64,000 nt of DNA from Iodobacter violaceini. GTDB lineage: Bacteria > Pseudomonadota > Gammaproteobacteria > Burkholderiales > Chitinibacteraceae. This document shows, piece after piece, positions 43,661-52,185 of the stretch. Location of the stretch: the NCBI RefSeq assembly GCF_011601265.1, contig NZ_JAAOLX010000005.1, forward strand, positions 310,001-374,000, read 5' to 3'. Each line of letters begins with the position of its first letter. Position 1 is the stretch's first letter. The notes beneath the pieces are model-generated. The model made no database searches and was not told where the DNA came from. It saw only the letters and a program-made list of their open reading frames with translations. Made by a program: the position numbers and the translations under genes.

Positions 43661-44449
43661 ATGACAACTATTTTTGAACTGGTCAAAGACCCCTATGAGC
43701 GCAAGGCGTGCATGATCCCTGGACTGCTTGTAGTGTTACCGCTGCTCGTTCCTTTGTTGTGCGTGTACGGCGCAAAGCACCCGGTACTTACAGGCGTGAT
43801 TGGCTTACTTGGTGGCTGCGGTGCCATTTATGCGCTTGCGAGCGTGGCTCGCGGGCGCGGAAAGAAACTTGAAGAAATTTTGGTTGCGAAGTGGGGTGGT
43901 ATGCCGACAACCATCGCGTTACGCCATCGCGACAAGTTTCTCGATAGTGTCAGCAAGCAGCGCTACCACACGGCGATAACAGCCAAGCTGGGCATGGCCA
44001 TGCCAACGGCAGAAGAAGAATCAGCAAGCCCTGACAAGGCAGACGACATCTACGTTGGCGCCACAAAGCGGCTTCGCGAACTCACGCGTTCCAACAAGCA
44101 GCTCTTGCTGAAAGAGAACATCTCCTATGGATTTCACCGCAATATGCTGGCGATGAAGCCCGTCGGCATCGTGTCGTGCCTTCTGGGCATCGTCTATGGA
44201 TTGCTGATTGCAAAGATTCTGCAGGTAGTACCCCCCCATTTTGACCCGGTACACCTTGCCGATCCGGGGCTTGCCACAGGTTTGACACTGCTTATTTCGC
44301 TGGCATTGCTTGCCGCCTGGCTGCTGTATTTCGATAAGGACGCGGTCAGACAAATGGGGTTCGTCTATGCAGAACGCTTGTTTGAGTGCTTGCCGTTTTT
44401 GCCTTCATCAGCCACACGGAAGCGAGCACCAAAGCTGACTGCGGATTAA
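43661..44449 (+). CDS. Four-helix membrane protein beside the WYL regulator
   Basis: 262 residues. Two helices near the N-terminus (about 17-37 and 42-63) and two near the C-terminus (about 165-187 and 204-225) flank a cytoplasmic helical domain. It starts six bases after the regulator stop, so they are cotranscribed. In defence islands a membrane protein is often the effector that disrupts the cell envelope; whether that holds here is inference. No family recognised. Confidence 0.6.
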   Translation: MTTIFELVKDPYERKACMIPGLLVVLPLLVPLLCVYGAKHPVLTGVIGLLGGCGAIYALASVARGRGKKLEEILVAKWGGMPTTIALRHRDKFLDSVSKQRYHTAITAKLGMAMPTAEEESASPDKADDIYVGATKRLRELTRSNKQLLLKENISYGFHRNMLAMKPVGIVSCLLGIVYGLLIAKILQVVPPHFDPVHLADPGLATGLTLLISLALLAAWLLYFDKDAVRQMGFVYAERLFECLPFLPSSATRKRAPKLTAD

Positions 44450-44828
44450 GATCCCCTTCAATCGGCAAGCGAAATTAAGTTGTCGCTGGCAGTTTCCAAC
44501 CCGTCAGCGTTTCAGAACGATTTCGGGCGAACGACAGTTTTCTGAAACATTGCGGATCAAGAGAAATCTAAGGCGTAACGTCAGTTTTGGCCGAGGAGCT
44601 GAAGCTGAGCTTAGCTCACAGAGCGGCAGCTTTATTTTCGAAACCCGTCACTCATGCTGTCGGCGAACCAGTGTCGGCAATGGCCGAGAGCTTCCTCCCA
44701 AGTCACCGGATAAATGCGAAAGAGCGTGTGGATAAATTGAGAAAAATCTGCACACATAGTTTATTCATTCGTATTGCCCAGATTTACACATTACAATGCC
44801 TGCCTATTTTCAGCATCACAGAGTTTTT
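44450..44828. other. Intergenic region without a gene
   Basis: GC content falls from the defence block toward the backbone. GTTTCAGAA/TTCTGAAAC (about 44509-44550) forms an inverted repeat. No convincing frame. Confidence 0.4.
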
Positions 44829-45389
44829 ATGGAATTTGAACTATCCAACCTTCCAAGCCCTGATCAATACAGCGAGCAGGAGTACTTTACTTTAGTAGCT
44901 AAGGCTTTTATCAAAGCCGCACCGATACCAATGCCATCTAGTGCATTGGCAGACGTGATCAAAACATTTAAAGATAAGCACGCCAACAAAGATGCCTTGT
45001 ATGCTTTTTTGCAAAAAATGTACGTGCAAGTGGAATCAATGAATGACCAACTGGAAAGCCTCGGCAGCGAACCGGGTGAGATGCTTCAGCTAAAAATGGA
45101 AGATGGCACACTAAGATTAGAAAAATCCACGGCCAAGCTGGATCTCTCGAGCATCCGTCCAATTGACGGCAGGCACGAAGAAATGAACATGACGGCTGAT
45201 TTAATTTGCGAAACATTGCAAGCGCAAGACAACGGGCTTTCGCCCACACTACTAACAACTGCTGGTTTAGCGGGAGTTCAGAGTTTTGCTAAAGAAGCAG
45301 GCCTCACAAAAACAGCTTTTATAGCCTTACTACACAGTCATGCGGTCATATTGGCAGAGACTGAAGATGAAACTACACCGTTACATTGA
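44829..45389 (+). CDS. Hypothetical protein (186 aa)
   Basis: Start at 44829 (MEFELSNLPSPDQYSEQEYF). All-helical, acidic, without membrane segments. No family recognised; alone on the plus strand. Confidence 0.5.
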   Translation: MEFELSNLPSPDQYSEQEYFTLVAKAFIKAAPIPMPSSALADVIKTFKDKHANKDALYAFLQKMYVQVESMNDQLESLGSEPGEMLQLKMEDGTLRLEKSTAKLDLSSIRPIDGRHEEMNMTADLICETLQAQDNGLSPTLLTTAGLAGVQSFAKEAGLTKTAFIALLHSHAVILAETEDETTPLH

Positions 45390-45531
45390 GCATAGACTCA
45401 CTTAACTAGATCAACCTGGCCACCTATTGACGTTAAAAAATGAAGTAGGCGGCTAGGTATTGCAAACTAGGAATACACATTTTACTGCGATAAATTTAGA
45501 GCTTATCTTTTTCTTGCCCTCTTAATGCCAA

Positions 45532-46203
45532 TCACCACCCAGGGTAAAGTGCATACAATCTAGCCCAATCACCTAGTGCATCACTTTTTTTGAGCTCATT
45601 AATACCTTCACACGCATGCCATTTTTTCGGAACACGAACCATCCAATAATGATCAGGCCCCTGCCTATATAGCTGTAAGATCGTGGCCACCATCAATTGT
45701 TTAGTAAGAGACAACAAACGAAACTCAGCACGCCATTGGGATAGCACATTGGGCAGCTCGGGCTGATCAGGGTCGGTCCAATTACCCCCCCGTGGGCGCA
45801 TGCAATAGTGATCACCAAGTCTAGAATCACCTTCCACTCGCTCAAAAAATACGTCCAACTGGTGTCGTGCAATGACATCCCAAAGATGCTTTGCAAATGG
45901 CTCTGGATTGCTCCAAAACGGTGGTGATACATCAATCCCACACACCGCTGCAAAAGCAAGAATTTCCCTTTCATCCATAGCTGGGCGCTTCTGAATAAAA
46001 TCGATAAAACTTACTTTTGGGAAACGCCCCAGAGCAAATTCAGGTGAAACCATAGTAAAACCAGCTAAGGCTGTAGGCATTGATGAATGATGGACATAAC
46101 ACTCACCTGCAAGATAAAAATCCACAATTTCAGTTTGCCCACCTAAGCCAATTACCAAACCGAATTGATCTAAAATCTTCTGAGTTGTAATGGATAATTT
46201 CAT
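45532..46203 (-). CDS. Hypothetical protein (223 aa)
   Basis: Mixed alpha/beta with many aromatic residues (PKKWHACEGINELK, WARLYALYPGW). Soluble. It follows the RNase H-like gene by about 20 bases, so they may be cotranscribed. Not recognised. Confidence 0.5.
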   Translation of the reverse strand: MKLSITTQKILDQFGLVIGLGGQTEIVDFYLAGECYVHHSSMPTALAGFTMVSPEFALGRFPKVSFIDFIQKRPAMDEREILAFAAVCGIDVSPPFWSNPEPFAKHLWDVIARHQLDVFFERVEGDSRLGDHYCMRPRGGNWTDPDQPELPNVLSQWRAEFRLLSLTKQLMVATILQLYRQGPDHYWMVRVPKKWHACEGINELKKSDALGDWARLYALYPGW

Positions 46204-46225
46204 ATCTGGATCCTTCAGCCCTTGC

Positions 46226-47173
46226 TTACGCGGCAGTCGATAAAGCTTTGTAAACAGGTGTAGGTGGCACTAATCGCCGAGCAAGGTTCACGACCCTTCT
46301 TTCAGCCTTTGATGATTCAGCTAATGCATTCGAAATAGGGTTAAATCCCATCAAAGTCGCATTAACAATTCGTTTCGCAAAATTTGTATTGCTCCAACCA
46401 TCCAAAATCATTCGTAGTCGATTTAATTCTGTGCCATGACACAAAGGAATCAATGTATCCAGATTATTTAAAGCGGCAGGTGACCTAGAAATCACTGTTC
46501 CTTGATTAACAGATTTCCAATAAGTGCCGTGCTCAGCAATGCGCATAGAGATCAACCGAAGGGGGACTGATTGCATTCGCTTGCATAATGCATCAGCTAA
46601 TTCATTTAAACTTCTTTCAACCTTCACTACATATAAATAGTCAAAGCTTTCTAATAGGTAATTTCTTCTCTCTACAGTTTCATTCAAACTCAAACTAAGC
46701 GTCTTTTCAGCCCCGTCCTTTTTATAATAAGGGATCCCACCTGACATAAACTTCACAACGGCCAATGCATCAGTGTGAATGATTAATTTTCTTATTCCCA
46801 TATCAGCAGCTAGAGCCATAACACGCAATACTGAATTTATTTCAGCATCAACACTATTACTACCTTCAGCCAGATCAGAATACATTACTAATATATTTTT
46901 CTTAGAAGAGCAAATATACCCACCAATTTGTAACCGATCAGGAGCACCACCATCACACCATGCCAAATGAAAGGACTCTACTAATGGGTAGTTTGAGTTT
47001 TCTTTTGCAGCAACAACCACCGCATTATTTTTCACCGAGCGGAGCTTACCAAGTAGGTTCCTATGTAAAGGACGACTAAATGGGCGGGTTGATTTTAATT
47101 TTGGCATTAACGTAACGGCATCAAAACTAGGAATAGTGTCAGTTTGTTCTAATAAATCATTAGTTGATGTCAT
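46226..47173 (-). CDS. RNase HI-like protein
   Basis: Start taken at 47173 (MTSTNDLLEQ); an upstream TTG is possible. The RNase H fold is visible: FHLAWCDGGA (Asp74), DAEINSVLRVMALAADMG (Glu111), KLIIHTDALAVVKF (Asp135) and SLNELADALC (Asp194), the D-E-D-D set. Family members cut the RNA strand of RNA/DNA hybrids. An N-terminal extension of about 65 residues and a C-terminal extension of about 100 are unusual. Confidence 0.75.
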   Translation of the reverse strand: MTSTNDLLEQTDTIPSFDAVTLMPKLKSTRPFSRPLHRNLLGKLRSVKNNAVVVAAKENSNYPLVESFHLAWCDGGAPDRLQIGGYICSSKKNILVMYSDLAEGSNSVDAEINSVLRVMALAADMGIRKLIIHTDALAVVKFMSGGIPYYKKDGAEKTLSLSLNETVERRNYLLESFDYLYVVKVERSLNELADALCKRMQSVPLRLISMRIAEHGTYWKSVNQGTVISRSPAALNNLDTLIPLCHGTELNRLRMILDGWSNTNFAKRIVNATLMGFNPISNALAESSKAERRVVNLARRLVPPTPVYKALSTAA

Positions 47174-47619
47174 TAAAGAACATTTATCTTGATTAATCAC
47201 ATTAATTCTCTTTAACCACTCAGATAAGAACACTATATCTAAGTTAAAAAACACAACAATAGCAAAAATCAAATTTAGTATGGATTATGATAATTTATTA
47301 ATCATCAATGTATTCAAGCATGGGTTGATTTTTTATAATTTTCGAACAACAGAGACAGGTTGAAATTATTGATACAATGCAAAAAATTTCCTAAAATTCT
47401 GTTTTGATGGAGGGCAAATTGCAAAATATGGCACTGCAGGAAAATGGCATTTTGTAGCAGCCGACCTCAACAGATCACCCATCCCGTCGTATTTGTCGCA
47501 TAAGGCCTAATAGGCATTTCCACCACTTGACTAGATTTAAGGCGGCCATATAGGCCATTGCGCGATTGATCAAGCTACTGTGTCATTAGCACAATAGCCT
47601 TGCATCGCCCGCCTTACTT
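47174..47619. other. Intergenic region without a gene
   Basis: AT-rich start region of the RNase H-like gene then GGCATTT/GCGGCC-containing remnants (47450-47610). Nothing coding is convincing. Confidence 0.35.
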
Positions 47620-48588
47620 TTATAAAGCATCAAGGTATTTTCTCCATGCCTTGCTATTTGGTCGGGTAATCCTGCCTATGTACCCACACACTCGACACCA
47701 AGAACCACGAGCAATCGGGGTTGGAATACCTTTCCATATATGGCCTCGTTTGCATTGCCAAAGCATTGGATCATAAGGGGTATATTGATCAGACAGGCAA
47801 AGCCCTCCCCTTTGTTTTGCAATACTTTGCATTTTTTCCAGCGTGAACCAATGGCTATCTTTGTGGCATTGCATACAGCCAGTACCATTTTGAATTGACT
47901 CTAATGATGCATTGAATTCGTGGCCCTGATCGCAACGCCATGCTACGGGAGTTTTGCAATTTTTATATTCAGTTGCTAGACTCTGCCAGCCACGAGCCGC
48001 GGCCAAATCTTGTAGTGATTTTAGACTTGCATCCTCATCCTTATAACAAATAGGGCAGAAGCTGCCATATATCAAACGTCGTGGCTTGATCTCAAAGTTA
48101 TGCCCTTTTGCGCAACGCATGGACATATAACTTAGATGGGTTTTATATTCCGCAGACAGGCATTCCCCGCCCCACGCTTTAGCAAGGTTCTGAATAATTT
48201 TCAGTCGAGTTACAGCCATATGTGCACGTGTCACGCCATCGTTTTTCAGTTCCTTCCAGTTTTGAATGACTTCCTGCACGGCGTAGGGAATAGAAAGAAA
48301 ATTGTAGGAGCGGTGAAGTTGTATATTCTCTAATTTTTCCTTTTTTCTTTTCTCAGGCAACCGTTCAGCATTTTTCTTTTTTATATTGGCAATTCTCTCC
48401 CGAATCAACCTTCTCCTATTTTCCATCATGGCAAGATTCATTCCTTTATATTTTATCCGCCACTCACTAATCATATGTTTATTTATACTATATTTAAGGC
48501 TTAGTTCTTTGCTTGTGGCTCCAGCTTCAGCTTGCTCAATAATTGCCACGATTAATTCATAGGGGTAATATTTAGCCATATTATGCAA
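47620..48588 (-). CDS. Transposase-like helix-turn-helix fused to three zinc-ribbon repeats
   Basis: 322 residues. N-terminal helix-turn-helix of the IS3/OrfA kind (ELIVAIIEQAEAGATSKELS), then a basic helical region. Three repeats of a C-x2-GH ... C-x2-C zinc unit follow: CAKGHNFE...CPIC, CDQGHEFN...CMQC, CKRGHIWK...CRVC. The repeats also share a lead-in (GGECLSAEYK, GWQSLATEYK, GGLCLSDQYT). Such treble-clef repeats occur in nucleic-acid-binding proteins. No transposase catalytic triad is present. Confidence 0.65.
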   Translation of the reverse strand: MHNMAKYYPYELIVAIIEQAEAGATSKELSLKYSINKHMISEWRIKYKGMNLAMMENRRRLIRERIANIKKKNAERLPEKRKKEKLENIQLHRSYNFLSIPYAVQEVIQNWKELKNDGVTRAHMAVTRLKIIQNLAKAWGGECLSAEYKTHLSYMSMRCAKGHNFEIKPRRLIYGSFCPICYKDEDASLKSLQDLAAARGWQSLATEYKNCKTPVAWRCDQGHEFNASLESIQNGTGCMQCHKDSHWFTLEKMQSIAKQRGGLCLSDQYTPYDPMLWQCKRGHIWKGIPTPIARGSWCRVCGYIGRITRPNSKAWRKYLDAL

Positions 48589-48599
48589 CTATAAAATTA

Positions 48600-48985
48600 G
48601 TTTTTCCTTGTAACTAAAGATATGGAATAGATTTTAAATTATCATGATTATGTCTCTTACTCAGTCAAGTCGCCACACAGCCATTACCCAGTTTCAGTAA
48701 AGTGGACATGGAATAAAAACGTTCCCCCATTTAACCATTCGAATTAGTTGCGCCGTGTAAGCAGCTAAATCAAAGATTCTGGAGCAATAGACATAATTAG
48801 GTAAATTATTTTAAAGACATAAAACCTTCACCTCCACTTTTCTAGCTAATAAAAAGCATACGTTCAAGTTCCTCACGTACCTATGCAGAAAGTCACTATT
48901 AAATTCTACTTTAATTAATCCCCTTAGGAACTAAAATAGCGGATTTAATTTTACGCCTCCCCTTTATCTTTCCTAGCAACCTTTA
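48600..48985. other. Intergenic region without a gene
   Basis: AT-rich, stop-rich in all frames. No repeats or clear hairpins noted. Confidence 0.4.
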
Positions 48986-48989
48986 AATT

Positions 48990-49406
48990 AGGTATTAGGT
49001 TTCACCTGCTGCGTTGCTAATTTTTCTCAGGCGGTTAAAGCCATCCCAAGTGTATTGGGTGCTTTATTCGCCTTGCTGCTTTTCGATCAGATTGATTCGA
49101 GCGTCATATTTGTAATGCGTTCCGGTGTATTGCTTTAAAAGGTTGCCGAGTACGGCGGGCATGGCAGGTAAGCTGCTGCCAGCGTGTTGTTTGTATCGAC
49201 CAAATTACTGGCGAGATCAAAGACGACGTTTTCATGACCGAGGCGGCTATTGGCGGCGATAAGGCGTCCTCTACCGAGTCGTATTGATAGCTGATCTGTC
49301 CACTGCGGCTGTCGTTAATGCCCAGCAGCTGTCCAAACGGATCGTACGGATAGCTACGCTGGTTATTGGTTTTGCCCGTTAGCGTTTGCTGGCTGATCCG
49401 GCCCAT
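48990..49406 (-). pseudogene. Rhs/YD-repeat protein remnant
   Basis: Fragments read NQRSYPYDPFGQLLGIND then SRSGQISYQYD in one frame, and KQYTGTHYKYDARINLIEKQ then TQYTWDGFNRLRKISNAAGE in others. These are core Rhs repeats interrupted by a frameshift and a stop. Left over from an Rhs toxin once attached to the VgrG island. Confidence 0.75.
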
Positions 49407-49477
49407 TTTGATAACAGGCCGAATATACCCAGCCTACTATTTGTTGAAAAATATATTTTTAAAGAGCTTATAAACAA

Positions 49478-50524
49478 TTAATCTTGATTTGCATCCCAGT
49501 ACCAAATCGTAGCGCCATAAGTAGATGTTGGGAAATCAGGCATAACTTCACCTTGTTTAAACAGGGCACGGCTATTTTGTTTGGCAGGGGTGTGCCAATA
49601 GCCATCACGTGTGCAGCTTTGCTTGGCAATAACACGATATTGAGTCGGCTTCTCCGCATCGCCTTCACGACTTGTATAGCGGCCCTCATCACGTAGTTTT
49701 TTTGCATAGGCAACTAAATCTTTGGGGTAAACCATATGCTCGATTTGGCTGTCGTCCAGATCTAATAAATAGGCAGTTGCACCCGCCTCAAATGCCCAAT
49801 AGCCATAATAAGGGGCATTATCATCAATAATTTTACGATGTGCATCGTACCAACGCGCACCTTCTTGCGCGGGATACCAAGCTTTAAGATATTGCTGTAT
49901 CAAGCCTAGCCCTTCCGTGCCTTCGGGGTCAAAATAGACCTGCAGCAGAAGTTTGTAAGGGTCGTCATGAAATAGCTCGAATGTATCTAAGCCATCATCC
50001 ACAAAATCAAAAATTAATTGCTCGAATAAGCCATCACGTTGCCGATAGAACTTAAGTGCTTTAATAATGCGCTGCACACTAGATTGGTCGCGCAGCATAA
50101 TGGCAACAGAGAGCAACTGTAGTGTATCTTCATAATTTAGTTGGTTATAAAAATCGGGCGCAGCAGCGTTTGGATCAATATTTTTTTCGGGAGACTTTTT
50201 AATTAGACGCTGGTTATATGCTTTTTCAACATTAAACCACTCATCAAATAAATCGACTATTCCTGATAAGCGCAGGGCTAACTCATCAAGATTAATACCT
50301 GCGGTGTAGTCAAGCATCCATAGCCAGAAGGATTCGTGATAAACATAGGCTTGGTATAGAGCATGATCAGAATGCCCACATCCTCTTTGGGGGTCATTAA
50401 GCACTGCCTGGACATTCTTATATTCCATTTGAATGCTTTTTATCTGGAAATCAAGGCAATTCTTATATAAATCAGGGTATAAAAATTGTTGTCGACGATT
50501 TTTAGTTATTTCAGATGCATTCAT
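49478..50524 (-). CDS. PoNi-type immunity protein (DUF1910/DUF1911)
   Basis: 348 residues. The N-terminal about 130 residues match DUF1910 and the following about 120 DUF1911 (APYYGYWAFEAGATAYLLDL, DSQIEHMVYPKDLVAY). This pair typifies immunity proteins of PoNe DNases. A C-terminal module (about 290-348; DGYWHTPAKQNS, YGATIWYWDA) is an extra small beta domain seen on other immunity proteins. Its start overlaps the effector stop by one base. Confidence 0.85.
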   Translation of the reverse strand: MNASEITKNRRQQFLYPDLYKNCLDFQIKSIQMEYKNVQAVLNDPQRGCGHSDHALYQAYVYHESFWLWMLDYTAGINLDELALRLSGIVDLFDEWFNVEKAYNQRLIKKSPEKNIDPNAAAPDFYNQLNYEDTLQLLSVAIMLRDQSSVQRIIKALKFYRQRDGLFEQLIFDFVDDGLDTFELFHDDPYKLLLQVYFDPEGTEGLGLIQQYLKAWYPAQEGARWYDAHRKIIDDNAPYYGYWAFEAGATAYLLDLDDSQIEHMVYPKDLVAYAKKLRDEGRYTSREGDAEKPTQYRVIAKQSCTRDGYWHTPAKQNSRALFKQGEVMPDFPTSTYGATIWYWDANQD

Positions 50525-52185
50525 TAGGCATTACCCCCTCTTTTTGATTTTCCACCTGAAGGTTTTTTATCTGCAGGCTTAGGTGTTTCTTTGGCTTTCT
50601 TCAGAGGCGTTAATTTCTTTGCCTCTTTAAATAATTCACTTACTGAGTCAATCTCTGCTGCAGTAAAAATATCTGAATATTCATGCTTCGCTTTATGCTT
50701 ATCGTGTAAAGCCATTTCATAAATATCCCCGCCATTAAGCATTCTAAACCCCACCTCCGCACTGACTTCAATATGCTCAAGAATGCCTGAGGCTAAACCT
50801 TGCTTAAGCGTGGCTCCTGGCCTAAGCCCCACGTATTCTTTGGGAGGCTTGCTATTACCTGGAATAGCAAAAAAGACATAGACCCAACGATTATTAATTG
50901 TGGCATCTGATTTCATTTCAACTTGTCTCACAGTTGCTTTTAACCAGTCTTTAGACATTTGCAAGCCTTTATTCGGCTGCCCCAACATAAACCATAATGT
51001 CATTTGTCGTTCATCCATGCCTGCAGGCGGTGGAATCTTCTCTTTTTGCTCGCGTATTTCTTTTGCTCCTGCACCAAACAGACGGCCAGCTGATTCGTAA
51101 GCTTTGGCTTCAACAAAATGGTAAACCTCATTGCCCAATGACCATAGGCCATCGACGCCATTTTGATTAACGCGGGCTAAATGCTCTGGAAAGAGTTCAG
51201 TAGGCGTTTCTTCATGGCCAGCTTCGCTGACTAATTTAGCTTCGCTCAACCACTTCCCTGTACGGGCACCATGTTGTTGCCACTCTGCTTTTACTTTAGC
51301 CATATGGTAGTAATGGGCCATGTGCTCACCTACCAGTGCTTTGTAACGCTTCCCAATTTCAGCCCAGACTGCTTTCGTGCTCCGCGTTGTGTTGTCATGA
51401 CCAGAAGGTTTTTTCTTAGCATCCTGCACGTTTTTATCAGCAACGGGCTTATGCGGTTTTTGTTGAGCAGGAGAGGAGCTATGTTTATTGCTGGCACCAG
51501 GTTTTTTTAGCCCAGAAGTACTGCCGACTGCAACACCAGCGAGTTGCTGTGCTACACGATATCCATCTTCACCAAGTAGCTCGGTCACAAATTCTTGTAA
51601 CGCCTTGCTACCTTCTTGTACTCCTGTTCTAAGGGGACCGCGTATTTTTTTAAGCTCAGGGCGTAAGTCGTGTGCAAGGCCTTCAATATCAGCAGGTAAC
51701 CACCAGTGAGGCGTGGCAAGTTGCCCAAGTAGCTGGTCACATAAATCAAGGGCAAGCATGGTTTGTTGAAGCGCTAACTGAGTATTTCCTGCCCAGTTAA
51801 AGGTTTTCATAAACTTTATCGCAGCACCTTTTCCCTTACCTAACATGCTTTCAAGGAAAGCTTGCCCACGTAATGCGCCCTTTAATGCTTTCCTACTTTT
51901 CCAAAGTGGTTTGATGATGGTCTTAAAGAGGCTACCGACTTCAGGAATACAACCAAAGGCTGCTAACGCCAAATCAACCCAATCATCTTTGCTGCAATTC
52001 TTTGTACCTTTGCGGTTAATTCGATAAATCATGCCGGATACATCCCGCACGTCCATCACCTGATCAACAACAGGAATTAAAGAGACCAATCCGCCAATCA
52101 CCATCGCGGCATTGCCAGGTTGCTGCTCAAAATCCCCCAAGATCAGGTCTTTGCAAAATTTTGAAATATCGTCGCCCAAACTCAT
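50524..52185 (-). CDS. T6SS effector with PoNe-type PD-(D/E)XK DNase domain
   Basis: 553 residues. The N-terminal about 200 residues (AAMVIGGLVSLIPVVDQVMD, WVDLALAAFGCIPEVG) are the helical leader shared by VgrG-delivered effectors. A linker (about 230-265) precedes the toxin domain: HLARVNQNGVDGLWSLG supplies the Asp and YHFVEAKAYESAG the E-x-K of the PD-(D/E)XK site. PoNe domains are DNases delivered by secretion systems into rival bacteria. It overlaps VgrG by four bases and the PoNi-type immunity gene follows. Confidence 0.82.
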   Translation of the reverse strand: MSLGDDISKFCKDLILGDFEQQPGNAAMVIGGLVSLIPVVDQVMDVRDVSGMIYRINRKGTKNCSKDDWVDLALAAFGCIPEVGSLFKTIIKPLWKSRKALKGALRGQAFLESMLGKGKGAAIKFMKTFNWAGNTQLALQQTMLALDLCDQLLGQLATPHWWLPADIEGLAHDLRPELKKIRGPLRTGVQEGSKALQEFVTELLGEDGYRVAQQLAGVAVGSTSGLKKPGASNKHSSSPAQQKPHKPVADKNVQDAKKKPSGHDNTTRSTKAVWAEIGKRYKALVGEHMAHYYHMAKVKAEWQQHGARTGKWLSEAKLVSEAGHEETPTELFPEHLARVNQNGVDGLWSLGNEVYHFVEAKAYESAGRLFGAGAKEIREQKEKIPPPAGMDERQMTLWFMLGQPNKGLQMSKDWLKATVRQVEMKSDATINNRWVYVFFAIPGNSKPPKEYVGLRPGATLKQGLASGILEHIEVSAEVGFRMLNGGDIYEMALHDKHKAKHEYSDIFTAAEIDSVSELFKEAKKLTPLKKAKETPKPADKKPSGGKSKRGGNA

